Shown: positions 45,069 to 55,189, numbered from the stretch's first letter. The stretch is DNA of 64,000 nt from Fulvivirga lutea (GCF_017068455.1 NZ_CP070608.1:854501-918500), one strand, 5' to 3'. The notes: a model not told the origin generated them from the sequence alone. Numbers and translations are program-made.

Positions 45069-46135
45069 ATCAATGGTATTTTAAAGCTGGCTTTCACCTG
45101 ATTTTCATTCAAATTATTGATCTCCAAGTTGGAGATTTTTCCAAAAAGTAATCTAAGTCTATCAGAAGCGTTTTTCAATCCTATTCCAGTGCCCTTTTTA
45201 TCATTATTTATTTGACCGGAATTAATAACCTCTACTATCAAATTATCATCGGATAAATAAGATTTAATATTTATTTCGCCTCCATCGGGTAAATTGGATA
45301 TACCATGTTTTATGGCATTTTCAACTAACAACTGAATGGCCATAGGCGGCACTTTCAAGTCCAGAGTTTCTGGTTTTATTTCAAGAGAATATTTTAGCCG
45401 ATCTTCAAACTGAATAGATTCAAGATTCAGATAGTTCTGAACAACGTCTAACTCCTGCTCAATACTTACTTTTTCACGATTATTAAACTGTATCGAATAC
45501 CTAAGTAAGTCGGATAAATGCCCGATCATATCCCTGGATTTTTCAGGATTTTCAATCACTAGTGAACGGATATTATTTAAGCAGTTAAAAAGAAAATGAG
45601 GGTTTATTTGTGATTTAAGAGCTATTAACTCAGCATCTTTCACAGCGGCTTCCAATCGCCATTTCTCAATCTCACTACTTTTAAGGTTAATAAAGAATTT
45701 GAAAAGAAAGTAAAGTATCGACCAGCCAGCTGCAACAATGGAAAGGTTAAGTACAATGATTACCGCAATTGCGAACGTAAACTCCTGATCACTTTCTACA
45801 TAAAAAAAAGTGTTGTTAATAGGTAAAACAATGGCTGACCAGATGATGCCAAGTAAAATGGATGCAAGAATTACTCGGCCTGAGAGCTTAAATATTCCTA
45901 CTTTCTCCCATTCATATTTTTTAATATAGCTTCGATATATGTGGGTAAGTATAAAGCCAACAATTACTGTGTTGAGGTATCCAACAATTATTTGCCACTG
46001 GTAATCATTAAAATAGGCTGCAACTCCAGCATAGAATACAAAGAATAGACTCCAGCCAATGAGCTGGAAAATCCAATACATTTTCTTCGTATTAATGGGC
46101 TGTTGTGTCATTCTAAATTCTAATTCCTGCATCAA
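45065..46135 (-). CDS. LytS/YpdA-type membrane histidine kinase
   Basis: The 356-residue protein has four membrane helices (about 20-160) and a His-kinase domain with the phospho-acceptor in LKSQINPHFLFNCLNNIRSL, then an ATPase domain (VENAIKHGISNL, GTGIGLKNASDRL). The family autophosphorylates a conserved histidine in the PHFLFN motif. The start is either the ATG at 46135 or the one nine codons later. It pairs with the overlapping LytTR regulator. Confidence 0.92.
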   Translation of the reverse strand: MMQELEFRMTQQPINTKKMYWIFQLIGWSLFFVFYAGVAAYFNDYQWQIIVGYLNTVIVGFILTHIYRSYIKKYEWEKVGIFKLSGRVILASILLGIIWSAIVLPINNTFFYVESDQEFTFAIAVIIVLNLSIVAAGWSILYFLFKFFINLKSSEIEKWRLEAAVKDAELIALKSQINPHFLFNCLNNIRSLVIENPEKSRDMIGHLSDLLRYSIQFNNREKVSIEQELDVVQNYLNLESIQFEDRLKYSLEIKPETLDLKVPPMAIQLLVENAIKHGISNLPDGGEINIKSYLSDDNLIVEVINSGQINNDKKGTGIGLKNASDRLRLLFGKISNLEINNLNENQVKASFKIPLI

Positions 46136-46390
46136 ATTTCTGATTTATCCGATTGCTTTCAATTTAATTATAATCCTGTGGATTGTTGGTCGGTTAAGTG
46201 GTTAATAATCAGTGTGACAAACGAAATTAGCATTACAAGAATATAATAAAATGAAAGTAACGCTGTTATATCAATAATCTCAGCTAAGTTTGAGACGAGC
46301 ATTTAGCAATTTTTTAAGCTAAAAATTCATTTTTGTGCTTATTTTATCAAATAGAAATGTTATTTTGCTCGCGAATATTCTTGCGAATAC

Positions 46391-46412
46391 CTAATATATA
46401 TCACTATATTAG
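46391..46412. promoter_or_regulatory. Inverted repeat upstream of gldJ
   Basis: CTAATATA (46391-46398) and TATATTAG (46405-46412) are perfect 8-bp arms with a 6-bp spacer, 36 bases before the gldJ ATG, next to a TATTTG element. It could be an operator or the AT-rich part of a promoter. The remainder of the 46136-46447 interval holds no convincing gene; GCGAATA occurs twice, 13 bp apart, just before the repeat. Confidence 0.4.
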
Positions 46413-46447
46413 TATTTGCATTTAATTTTTTGAATAAATAAACAGGT

Positions 46448-47680
46448 ATGAAAAGAACTGCAGGCTTTTTCAAAAGTGCTTTGTTAGTTGTCGGTGGATC
46501 AATGATGTTAACCTCATGTTTCCTTGGTGGAGGCGGTGGAAGACCTACGAGTTCACACCCAGGTGCGTTAAGTACCGCTACAGGATTGGCTTATAATGAT
46601 GAAGATAATAACGGATTCGAGGTAAAACCTTATGCAGGTCAGCCAGAAGGACCGAATTTAGTTTTTATTGAAGGTGGCCGTGCCATCGTTGGTTCTTTTG
46701 AGGAAGATATTCTAAATAGAAGGGATAACATTGAGCGAACTGTTTCAGTGGCCTCTTTCTATATGGATGAAACGGAAATTGCCAACATTCACTGGTTAGA
46801 ATACCTTCATTATCTAAATGTATCAGATTCTTCAAGAGAAGTTTATATTGCTGCTTTACCAGATACTACTGTTTGGGAAGCACGTTTAGCGTATAATGAC
46901 CCTTACGTGGATCATTATTTAAGATACCCAGGGTTTAGATATTTCCCGGTTGTAGGTGTTAGCTGGGTACAGGCAAATAACTACGGAGATTGGAGAACAG
47001 CTGCAGTAAATCAAAAATTATATGAAGATTCTGGAGAAGAACTTCCTGAAACTTCTGGTGGTAGAATTCCATTGGAGTCAGGTATCGTACTTCCAAACTA
47101 TAGATTGCCATCTGAAGCTGAGTGGGAATATGCTGCTACGGCTCTTATCGGTACTCAGTGGTTAGATGAAAATCAGACTCACCAAAGATTATATCCATGG
47201 GATGGCCATGCTCTTAGAAATCCGTATGGAAAAGAAATGGGTTACTTCCTGGCCAACTTCAAGAGAGGTAGAGGTGACTATGCCGGTATCGCTGGTAAAT
47301 TAAATGATGGAGCTTTAATAACATCATATATTTATGAATTCCCTCCTAACGATTTCGGTCTATACAACATGGCTGGTAACGTAAGTGAGTGGGTGTTAGA
47401 TGTGTACCGTCCAATGTCATTCCAGGATTTCGAAGATCTTAACCCAATAAGAAGAGATGGGTATATGGATGAAACATCTGGTTATGATTCAGATATTGAA
47501 AACAATCCAGAAGGTTTTACTTCATTAATTACTGATGAGTCAAGAGTATACAAAGGAGGTTCTTGGAAAGACGTTGCTTATTGGATGTCTCCAGGTACTA
47601 GAAGATACTTAGACCAAGATTCTTCTACTGCAACTATTGGATTCAGATGTGCTATGATTAGAGCAGGATCGAATTACTAG
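46448..47680 (+). CDS. gldJ: Gliding motility lipoprotein GldJ
   Basis: The 410-residue lipoprotein (MMLTSCFLGGGG) has the SUMF1/formylglycine-enzyme-like fold of GldJ/GldK. It matches GldJ features I recall: YLRYPGFRYFPVVGVSW, LPNYRLPSEAEWEYAAT, ANFKRGRGDYAGIAGK, DFGLYNMAGNVSEWVLD and the end RVYKGGSWKD/ATIGFRCAM. GldJ stabilises the gliding motor and T9SS complex and is needed for gliding in flavobacteria. It is shorter than the F. johnsoniae protein (561 residues), lacking its long insert. It has its own terminator and is a single gene here. Confidence 0.88.
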   Translation: MKRTAGFFKSALLVVGGSMMLTSCFLGGGGGRPTSSHPGALSTATGLAYNDEDNNGFEVKPYAGQPEGPNLVFIEGGRAIVGSFEEDILNRRDNIERTVSVASFYMDETEIANIHWLEYLHYLNVSDSSREVYIAALPDTTVWEARLAYNDPYVDHYLRYPGFRYFPVVGVSWVQANNYGDWRTAAVNQKLYEDSGEELPETSGGRIPLESGIVLPNYRLPSEAEWEYAATALIGTQWLDENQTHQRLYPWDGHALRNPYGKEMGYFLANFKRGRGDYAGIAGKLNDGALITSYIYEFPPNDFGLYNMAGNVSEWVLDVYRPMSFQDFEDLNPIRRDGYMDETSGYDSDIENNPEGFTSLITDESRVYKGGSWKDVAYWMSPGTRRYLDQDSSTATIGFRCAMIRAGSNY

Positions 47681-47706
47681 TTCTTAGAAATTAAGAAATT
47701 GAAGAG

Positions 47707-47733
47707 CCTCGGTATTCCTACCGGGGTTTTTTT
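47707..47733 (+). terminator. Intrinsic terminator after gldJ
   Basis: CCTCGGTA (47707-47714) pairs with TACCGGGG (47719-47726) around TTCC, with one G-U pair, and a run of seven T follows. Confidence 0.92.
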
Positions 47734-47847
47734 GTGCATTTTATAGTAGTGGATGTGCCGTTCATAACATAATTTAATCTTATTAGAAAGCAAGCCGTAA
47801 TAAATAAAGAACCCAATCAGACCATTTTTAACTCAAACAACCTAATT

Positions 47848-48987
47848 ATGAAAAAAGGATTATTAAAACATGTTACAATTACGAGTTTTCTGATGCTCTC
47901 AGCTTTCATGTTAAAGGCACAGGGAATCGTATTTACGCCTCAAGTAAGTGGGGCAGCTAGTGTTTCACAACAAGTTGGTATTACTAACATTGAAGTGAAT
48001 TACTCAAGACCCAATGTGGTTAGCCCGCAAGGGCAGGATAGAACCGGCAATTTATGGGGTAGCCCAACGGTTCCTTATGGTTTTACTAACCTAGGTTTTG
48101 GAACTGCGACAGAAGCTCCCTGGCGTGCAGGAGCAAATCAAAATACAGTAATTACATTTTCCACAGACGTAAAGGTGGAAGGTCAGGATTTAAGTGCGGG
48201 TAGTTATGGGCTACATATTGCGGTTTATGAAGATAATAAAGCGACTGTGATATTTTCCCGTGACACAGAATCTTGGGGTAGTTATTTCTACAATAAAGAG
48301 AATGATGCCTTAAGAGTTGACATAACTACCGTTGAGGTAGCGCAAACAGATTTGTTAACCTACAATTTTATAGAAGCTACAACCGATGAGGCTGTTTTAG
48401 CCTTAGATTGGGAGAAGAAAAGGTTTCCGATAAAAATTAGTGTTAATACACCCGAACTAGTTTATCAAAACTTTCAGGAAAAGTTAAAGGGAGATGAAGG
48501 GTTTAACGTACAATCCTGGGTGGCCGCAGCGAACTACCTAGCACAGAACAAAATTCACTTAGATGATGCGCTTAACTATGCTAATGCTGCGGTTGAAGGT
48601 CAATTTTTCAGTGATAAAAATTTTAACACACTTTCCACCAAAGCAGGTGTTTTAGTGGCGATGAACAATTTGGATGAAGCTGAAAAGGTGATGGACGAGG
48701 CCCTTTCAATGCCAGGCGTTTCAATCAACAATTATTATGGATATGGGCGGCAGTTAATCGCGCAAGATAGAGATAAAAAGGCGTTGGAAGTTTTTACAAA
48801 GGCAAGTAAAAAATGGTCTGACCATTGGTTAGCTCCTCATGGGTTAGCGCGGGCTTATTCTGCTATGGGTGATTACAAAAAAGCGGCTGAATATGAGACT
48901 AAAGCAATCGCTAAAGCCCCTGAAAATAGTAAGCAGGTATTAGAGGGATATCTTAAAACATTAAAAGAAGGGAAGGATTTTAATTAA
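47848..48987 (+). CDS. DUF2911-domain secreted protein with TPR-like tail
   Basis: The 379-residue protein has a signal peptide (SFLMLSAFMLKAQG) and an N-terminal DUF2911 domain (about 25-205; EVNYSRPNV, PWRAGANQNTVITFSTDV, SRDTESWGSYFYN). A C-terminal helical region contains TPR-like units (GLARAYSAMGDYKKAAEYE). The domain is common in Bacteroidota but has no known function. It is a single gene, bounded by terminators. Confidence 0.88.
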   Translation: MKKGLLKHVTITSFLMLSAFMLKAQGIVFTPQVSGAASVSQQVGITNIEVNYSRPNVVSPQGQDRTGNLWGSPTVPYGFTNLGFGTATEAPWRAGANQNTVITFSTDVKVEGQDLSAGSYGLHIAVYEDNKATVIFSRDTESWGSYFYNKENDALRVDITTVEVAQTDLLTYNFIEATTDEAVLALDWEKKRFPIKISVNTPELVYQNFQEKLKGDEGFNVQSWVAAANYLAQNKIHLDDALNYANAAVEGQFFSDKNFNTLSTKAGVLVAMNNLDEAEKVMDEALSMPGVSINNYYGYGRQLIAQDRDKKALEVFTKASKKWSDHWLAPHGLARAYSAMGDYKKAAEYETKAIAKAPENSKQVLEGYLKTLKEGKDFN

Positions 48988-49010
48988 CAAAAAATCGAAC
49001 TATATTAAGA

Positions 49011-49042
49011 AAAGGAAGTTATTCATTAGCTTCCTTTTTTTT
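49011..49042. terminator. Bidirectional terminator between DUF2911 and caspase genes
   Basis: AAAGGAAG (49011-49018) pairs with CTTCCTTT (49030-49037), and Ts continue to 49042 on the plus strand. The minus-strand side also ends in a T-rich tract. It overlaps the stop of the caspase gene. Confidence 0.85.
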
Positions 49043-52000
49043 ATTTTATAATTATGGGGAAATCCTGCCCTTTAGAAAAAGTATGTGGAAACTGCATTTT
49101 GCCTTTGTGCTTTTTGGAGAACTCAGGTACCTGATCGTCTAAATAAGATTTTAATTCATAAATGGTCACCTTTCCATCGTTAGGTGATCCATCTGCTTTA
49201 CCTGAAAGTGCTTCAAGTAAAACGTATGTAAAGATGCCATGCCCCAATTCCTTAAATTCAGTAGCAAATTGTTCGCTTCCTGCCGCAGCTAGCACGTGAA
49301 TTCCCGTACTTCTGGAAAGTTGGGCCAGAGCCTTTTCTTCAGGAGCACCGCGCTGAGCCAGCAACTCTACACTACCACCTGATTGGCAGGCATCAATAAT
49401 CAGCAATTGTTTAAGCGCTGAGATATTTTGTAATTCATTCTGAAGTTCTGTTGCACTTATTCCGTTTTGCTTGAGTTTGTCTTCACTATATAGTTTTACA
49501 TTATCGGTTGGCACAATGTAAAAATTACCATCTACCATGCTTCCATGTCCGGCATAGTAGAAAAACAATACATCCTGTGGGGTAATTCGTTTCTCCAAAA
49601 GCTTCAGTTGCTCAAAGATATTGGCCTTTGTAGCCTCCTTATCGAAAAGGGGAATTACCTCCACCTTCTCGAATAAGTTTTTAGTATTTGTTTTAATAAC
49701 GTCAATAAAGCCCTCCGCATCAGCACGTGCATAGTTTAGGTTTAAGTCTTCATTTTCGTAGTGATTGATGCCAATGGCAAATACATACAGAGAAGAACTT
49801 TTCTTACCTTCTTTTTCTACTGTAGTAGACTGCCTGTGCGATTCTATACCTACAGAATTAATGGCAACAGCTTCCAATGTATTAGCACCCGTAATAAGTG
49901 GAACCTGAACAGTAACTGCGCTTCTTCCATTTTTTAATTCTAATTCAGCTTCGTGGATTATCTTTTTATTGTGCATTACAACTATCTTTTCAGCACCGCC
50001 TCCCTGATCTTCCACTTTGATAATAACATCAATCTTATCTGTTTTTACTACTTCATTGGGGTGTGGAGCGATGAACTCTACAGTAGGTGGCGGAGACTTT
50101 CTGATTTGCTCATTAATGTCAAGCTTACTTGTTGATTTGCTGAATGTTTTATTGAGCAAGTCTGGTTGATAGTATTTGTTAAAGAACTGATCTACACTGT
50201 AGGACTCCATCCCCTTCACAAAAGCGATTTTATTGAATGCATTGAGTGAACCGCTAAAATATCCAGCCTTGTTGATGGCTACCCATTCGTTATTATCAAA
50301 AGTGACATAACTCACCAACTCTTCGTTATTTTCCAAATCCCAAATTTTGATCATGCCATCTTCTGAGCTACTGACAAGCCATTTTCCGGTATTGGTAAAT
50401 TTTATATCAGTTACTGGCGCCTGATGACCTCTTAACGTATTAATTGAAGAACCATCACTTAATTTGAGCAATTCTATATCACGGTTTTCACCTGAGGCAG
50501 CAATTGTTCCATTAATTGGTTCAATAGCCAGTGCATACTGAGGCAATAAATCCTTCTTACGCCAGATTTGTAGGCCAGTTAATATATCCCAGGCCTTTAT
50601 GGTACCATCCCAGGAAACGGATACTAATGTATTTTCATGGTGATCAATGGAATGAATAATATCGGTATGGCCAATGAAGTTAGTTACTGTGCTTTTGCTG
50701 TCTAACTCATATAAACTGAGTGTTTTATCCAGTCTGGCCATCAAGGCATAGATATCATCCCTGTAAAAACTCAATTCAAAAGGAGAGCCTTCATTGAAAC
50801 GATAGACTTCTTCTGGTGTGTAATCGGCAAGGTTCCAGACTATGGCTGTTCCATCCCAACTGCCACTTATTAATTTGGCATCATCGTTCGAGAATGACAA
50901 GTCGAAAACCACCTCTCGATGGCCTTTGAGTGTTGCTAATAAGTCTCCGGTTTCTGCTGTCCATATTTTTACTTGTCCATCTGCTCCCCCTGTAGCTATG
51001 TACTTGCCGTTGTTACTGTATTTAACACTTAGTACTGCTTTCTCATGGCCCCTTAGCTCGCTGATAATTTGCCCTGATTGAATCTCCCAAATTCTTACTG
51101 CGCTTCCTACTTTGGCTTTGGCCAGATATTTATTATCTGGTGAAATATCAAAATCGTTTTTGAGATCAGTGTATTTTTTGATGTAGTAATCCCAACGTGA
51201 ATTAGGATTGTAATCCAACCCCTGACCCTCTTTAACATTAATGCCACCTAGAGTTCTAAGAAGTTTGCCGGTTCTTGATTCGTAAATGGTAATTTTTTGT
51301 TCGTCATCAACGGTAACGATTTCTGACTCATCTACAGAAAATATTGCTTCATTCACCTTGTCATCGGTATACAAGGAGTATAACTTCTGCTTACTCTTAA
51401 CATCAAACACAAACAGTGAATCATCTGTAAGTTGCAATAGATAGGTCGAGTTTTTAGAGATTTTCACTCCACGGCTATCATCAATATCTGTTTTAAATTC
51501 AGATATTATATCACCTGTTTTCGGATTATGGATAATTAGACTGCTATTATTTGAGAGTGATACCAGCGCATCATTATTGATATCCAGGAAGGTGGCGCAA
51601 CCGCCACACCAACCAGTCTCAGGTTTATATTCAAACAGTTTATCACCTTTAAAATTATAGGAGGTAACTGTTCTGTTATCGTTGCCAAAGTAGATTTGAT
51701 TGTCACTAGAAACCGTTGCTTCTACACCATAGCCAACACCTTTGTCAGGATTTACTTGAAATGATTTGATTGTATCTCCTGAGTTTAGATTCCACAAATA
51801 GGCCTTTGACTCAAATCCAGCAGTCACTAAATATTTATCATCATAAGATAGTGCAACCGATGTGAGATACTCCTCGCTAATGGAAAATGTATTTAGAATT
51901 TTCCCATCGATGATACTCCATTGTATTGCCCTACCGTCTGCACCACTACTTATGAAAAAAGAGCCATCCTTAGATACGGCTAAATCATTAATGGTATTGG

Positions 52001-52214
52001 TGTGTCCAAAAAATGTTCTGAGCTTTCGTCCCGTTTTCAGTTCCCAAAGAATAATGGTTTTGTCTCTGCTACCCGTAAGTAGATATCTGCCATCAGGGGT
52101 TGTGGCTACAGTTTTTATCACCGAAATATGACCGCGCTGAATAACAGTTTCTAATTTTTGAGAAAATGTAATTGTGCTGGTAAGAAAGAATATTAGAAAT
52201 GAAGTAATTTTCAT
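49041..52214 (-). CDS. Secreted WD40-repeat/caspase-like (C14) peptidase
   Basis: From the ATG at 52214, which opens a signal peptide (SFLIFFLTSTITFSQ), the protein has 1057 residues; an upstream ATG at 52247 is less likely. Residues about 25-670 form WD40-type repeats, probably two propellers (units end in forms such as KIWDLENNEEL and VWNLADYTPEE). A short Ig-like domain (about 720-790) precedes a caspase-type peptidase domain (about 800-1055) with the catalytic His in FYYAGHGSM and Cys in DACQSGGS. It follows the unknown secreted protein and GH3 gene on the same strand. WD40-caspase proteins are often regulated proteases; the target here is unknown. Confidence 0.88.
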   Translation of the reverse strand: MKITSFLIFFLTSTITFSQKLETVIQRGHISVIKTVATTPDGRYLLTGSRDKTIILWELKTGRKLRTFFGHTNTINDLAVSKDGSFFISSGADGRAIQWSIIDGKILNTFSISEEYLTSVALSYDDKYLVTAGFESKAYLWNLNSGDTIKSFQVNPDKGVGYGVEATVSSDNQIYFGNDNRTVTSYNFKGDKLFEYKPETGWCGGCATFLDINNDALVSLSNNSSLIIHNPKTGDIISEFKTDIDDSRGVKISKNSTYLLQLTDDSLFVFDVKSKQKLYSLYTDDKVNEAIFSVDESEIVTVDDEQKITIYESRTGKLLRTLGGINVKEGQGLDYNPNSRWDYYIKKYTDLKNDFDISPDNKYLAKAKVGSAVRIWEIQSGQIISELRGHEKAVLSVKYSNNGKYIATGGADGQVKIWTAETGDLLATLKGHREVVFDLSFSNDDAKLISGSWDGTAIVWNLADYTPEEVYRFNEGSPFELSFYRDDIYALMARLDKTLSLYELDSKSTVTNFIGHTDIIHSIDHHENTLVSVSWDGTIKAWDILTGLQIWRKKDLLPQYALAIEPINGTIAASGENRDIELLKLSDGSSINTLRGHQAPVTDIKFTNTGKWLVSSSEDGMIKIWDLENNEELVSYVTFDNNEWVAINKAGYFSGSLNAFNKIAFVKGMESYSVDQFFNKYYQPDLLNKTFSKSTSKLDINEQIRKSPPPTVEFIAPHPNEVVKTDKIDVIIKVEDQGGGAEKIVVMHNKKIIHEAELELKNGRSAVTVQVPLITGANTLEAVAINSVGIESHRQSTTVEKEGKKSSSLYVFAIGINHYENEDLNLNYARADAEGFIDVIKTNTKNLFEKVEVIPLFDKEATKANIFEQLKLLEKRITPQDVLFFYYAGHGSMVDGNFYIVPTDNVKLYSEDKLKQNGISATELQNELQNISALKQLLIIDACQSGGSVELLAQRGAPEEKALAQLSRSTGIHVLAAAGSEQFATEFKELGHGIFTYVLLEALSGKADGSPNDGKVTIYELKSYLDDQVPEFSKKHKGKMQFPHTFSKGQDFPIIIK

Positions 52215-52243
52215 TTGACCAGTAAGAAACGTTAAATATACTT

Positions 52244-52864
52244 TCAATTCAGTGGAATACTTTCGCTACAAGTTGTAGAAAAATAGTTATAAACACCATC
52301 CACTGTGGTTATTTTTTGGTTCAGAATTAATTCTACTAGTTCTGGACAATCATTAAAGTATTCAGCCAAGCGCTTAAATTTTAATCCAAGAACGCCTTGG
52401 GTAACACGCACCAATTCTTTTTTGCCATGCCGGTAAAATAAGGGATATTCATCTATAATATCATTATCGTCCCAGACAAACTCCTTTTTGAAGTAGGTTA
52501 TATGCTTATTCCTTCTAACCAATTTTAGGAAAATCTTATCTTGACTCTCATCTATTAGATACCTTGTTACAAAAAAAATCGTTTCTTCTCGCAGAGGTAC
52601 CGACAGAAAATGAGTGTTGCCATACCCATAACCAACAATATCATTTGGGCCATATCTTTTCGGTCTTTTGTTTCCATTGGCAATGAACCGAATTCGCTTA
52701 TAGAGGCTTTGAAAAGCACCATTATCTCTGTCTTTGACCCAACCTGAAATGGTGTCGCGTTCTGCAGTAATTAAATAACCAACCTGGTAACTAGAGTTCT
52801 GTGCATGAGATATCTGAATACACAGTAAAATATAAAGTAGTAAGACCGCTTTAAAAAGCCTCAT
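52244..52864 (-). CDS. Secreted hypothetical protein, 206 residues
   Basis: The start at 52864 is preferred because it opens a signal peptide (AVLLLYILLCIQISHAQ), whereas the in-frame ATG at 52948 lies inside the GH3 gene. The mature part contains RDTISGWVKDRDNG and many beta strands, then a helical end. It has the look of a small periplasmic protein common in Bacteroidota, but no family is recognised. It starts two bases after the GH3 stop and ends 30 bases before the caspase start, so the three may be co-transcribed. Confidence 0.7.
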   Translation of the reverse strand: MRLFKAVLLLYILLCIQISHAQNSSYQVGYLITAERDTISGWVKDRDNGAFQSLYKRIRFIANGNKRPKRYGPNDIVGYGYGNTHFLSVPLREETIFFVTRYLIDESQDKIFLKLVRRNKHITYFKKEFVWDDNDIIDEYPLFYRHGKKELVRVTQGVLGLKFKRLAEYFNDCPELVELILNQKITTVDGVYNYFSTTCSESIPLN

Positions 52865-52865
52865 G

Positions 52866-54392
52866 TTATGCTTGTGCGGCAAGCATTTCAAGAATATCAT
52901 CCAGATGCTCTCGATTATTAGAAAGTCGGGGCACTTTATTTTGGCCACCTAGTTTACCTCTTTTCTCCATCCACTTGTAAAACGTGCCTTCAGCCACGCT
53001 GTGTACTTTTGGTGGTAATAAGGCCATATCTTGATAGCGCTTGGCATCATAATCTGAATTGACTTCACGAAGCTTTTTATCTAACAGCTCATTGAATTTC
53101 TCCTGACTTTCCGGCTTTTTTCTAAACTCAATGATCCATTCATGGCCACCTCTTTTTCCTTCATCGAAATAGATAGGTGCTGCCGTAAAATTATCAATAA
53201 TGGCATTCGTTTGTTCACAAGCCCAGGTAATGGCAGATTCTGCATTTTCGATGATTAATTCCTCGCCAAAAGCATTGATGAAGTGTTTTGTTCTGCCGGA
53301 AATTTTAATTCTATACGGTTCAACCGAAGTGAATTTAACGGTATCGCCAATATTATATCGCCAAAGGCCGGCATTGGTAGAAATAATCATGGCATAATTT
53401 TTACCTATTTCCACTTCGCTTAATGAAAGTACTTTTGGGTGCTCCTTATGAATTTCATCAAAAGGAATGAACTCATAGAATATTCCATAATCCAGCATGA
53501 GCAACAATTCCTCTGAACCAATTTGATCTTGAATTCCAAAGAAGCCTTCAGAGGCATTATAGGTTTCCCAATAATGCATTTTATCCGAAGGAATTAATTT
53601 TTTGAATAGCTCTCTATAAGGAGTAAAAGCCACGGCTCCATGAAAAAATGCTTCAAGGTTTGGCCATACTTCCAATATATTATCTACTCCTTTAATCTCC
53701 ATAATTCGTTGAAGAAGTAGTATTGTCCAAGTAGGCACACCAGACAAGGTCGTCACATTTTCCTCGGCTGTAACCTTGGCCATTTTTTCAATCTTTTCTT
53801 CCCACTTATCCATGAGTGCTACCTCTAAACTTGGAGTTCTAATCAACTGAGCCCAAAGAGGAAGATTTTTCATGATTACTGCAGAAACATCACCATAATA
53901 AGATTCTGCATTTTGATCGAATTCATTGATTTGATGGCTACCACCAATGGCTAAACCTTTACCCGTAAACATTCTTGAATCAGGGTAATTGTTGATGTAT
54001 ATAGAAATTAAGTCTTTACCTCCTTTATAGTGGCAATCTTCCAATGCTTCAGGTGAAACGGGAATAAACTTACTTCGAGCGTTAGTAGTACCACTTGATT
54101 TGGCAAACCATTTAACCTCAGAAGGCCACAGCACGTTTTGCTCGCCACGCATGAGCCTCTCTATATAAGGGAAAAGCTGTTCATAAGAATGCAGGGGTAC
54201 TCTTTCCTGATACTGTTTATAATTTGAGATTGACTTGAAATCATACTTTTTTCCAAAATCTGTATTCTTGGCCTGATCAATTAATTTTCTGAATAGCTCG
54301 GCCTGAACATCATGTGGGTACTTGATGAAAAGTTCGATGTCATGAATTCTTTTTTTCATGACCCAGGAGATGATGGAATTGAGTATGTCCAA
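52866..54392 (-). CDS. GH3-family acyl-adenylating enzyme
   Basis: The 508-residue protein belongs to the GH3 superfamily, with the ATP-binding motif AKSSGTTNARSKFIPVS, FHGAVAFTPYRELF, and YNASEGFFGIQ, and the C-terminal VRGITKHF-like region read as SGRTKHFINAFGEEL. Plant GH3 enzymes join amino acids to hormones; bacterial members are common, but the substrates are unknown. It ends two bases before the secreted protein start. The start codon lies 33 bases from the lptB terminator. Confidence 0.85.
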   Translation of the reverse strand: MDILNSIISWVMKKRIHDIELFIKYPHDVQAELFRKLIDQAKNTDFGKKYDFKSISNYKQYQERVPLHSYEQLFPYIERLMRGEQNVLWPSEVKWFAKSSGTTNARSKFIPVSPEALEDCHYKGGKDLISIYINNYPDSRMFTGKGLAIGGSHQINEFDQNAESYYGDVSAVIMKNLPLWAQLIRTPSLEVALMDKWEEKIEKMAKVTAEENVTTLSGVPTWTILLLQRIMEIKGVDNILEVWPNLEAFFHGAVAFTPYRELFKKLIPSDKMHYWETYNASEGFFGIQDQIGSEELLLMLDYGIFYEFIPFDEIHKEHPKVLSLSEVEIGKNYAMIISTNAGLWRYNIGDTVKFTSVEPYRIKISGRTKHFINAFGEELIIENAESAITWACEQTNAIIDNFTAAPIYFDEGKRGGHEWIIEFRKKPESQEKFNELLDKKLREVNSDYDAKRYQDMALLPPKVHSVAEGTFYKWMEKRGKLGGQNKVPRLSNNREHLDDILEMLAAQA

Positions 54393-54424
54393 GTGAAATT
54401 GTTTAAACCAGAACTGTGAAATTA

Positions 54425-54449
54425 TGAAAAAAGCCCTAGAAAGGGCTTT
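54425..54449 (-). terminator. Intrinsic terminator after lptB
   Basis: AAAGCCCT (54430-54437) pairs with AGGGCTTT (54442-54449). On the minus strand the stem is followed by TTTTTC. It ends the lptB transcript just before the GH3 gene. Confidence 0.9.
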
Positions 54450-54457
54450 GATACTGC

Positions 54458-55189
54458 TTAGATTTTTCGCTTTAATTCGAAATGTTGACCCAGGTAAACT
54501 CTTCTTACCTGTTCGTCAGCTGCAAGTTCTTCTGCAGAACCTGCTTTCAGCAATTTACCTTCAAACATGAGGTACGCTCTATCTGTGATGGACAATGTTT
54601 CGTTCACATTGTGGTCAGTTATTAATATGCCTATATTCTTATCCTTAAGCTTGGCAACAATGGTCTGAATTTCTTCAACAGCAATAGGGTCTACACCTGC
54701 GAAGGGTTCATCTAATAATACGAAGTGCGGATCCACAGCTAGTGCTCTGGCAATTTCAGTTCTTCTTCGCTCACCACCTGACAATACCATGCCTAAATTC
54801 TTGCGAACATGTGTCAATGAGAATTCTTCAAGGAGTGCTTCCACTTTTTCTTTCTGCTCTTTTTTCGGAATGTTTCTCATCTCCAGAACAGCCATTATAT
54901 TTTCTTCAACGCTAAGCTTTCTAAAAACAGAGGCTTCCTGAGCGAGATAACCTATGCCTAACTTTGCTCTACGATACATAGGCAGCTCTGTGATATTTTC
55001 TTGATCAAGGTATATCTGACCTTCGTTTGGCTTAATCAAACCAACAATCATATAGAAGGTGGTAGTTTTACCTGCACCATTTGGACCCAGTAGACCAACG
55101 ATCTCTCCCTGCTCAACCTCTACGGACACATGATTAACTACTGTTCTCTTTTTATATTTTTTGACAAGATTATCTGCTCTTAAAATCAT
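54458..55189 (-). CDS. lptB: LPS export ABC transporter ATPase LptB
   Basis: The 243-residue ATPase powers LptFG to extract lipopolysaccharide from the inner membrane. The Walker A is GPNGAGKTT, the signature LSGGERRR and Walker [15 protein letters not shown]; the DPIAVEEIQ and ITDHNV elements are typical of LptB. The rest of the Lpt system is not in the window. It follows recJ by 14 bases on the same strand, so the two are probably co-transcribed. Confidence 0.96.
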   Translation of the reverse strand: MILRADNLVKKYKKRTVVNHVSVEVEQGEIVGLLGPNGAGKTTTFYMIVGLIKPNEGQIYLDQENITELPMYRRAKLGIGYLAQEASVFRKLSVEENIMAVLEMRNIPKKEQKEKVEALLEEFSLTHVRKNLGMVLSGGERRRTEIARALAVDPHFVLLDEPFAGVDPIAVEEIQTIVAKLKDKNIGILITDHNVNETLSITDRAYLMFEGKLLKAGSAEELAADEQVRRVYLGQHFELKRKI

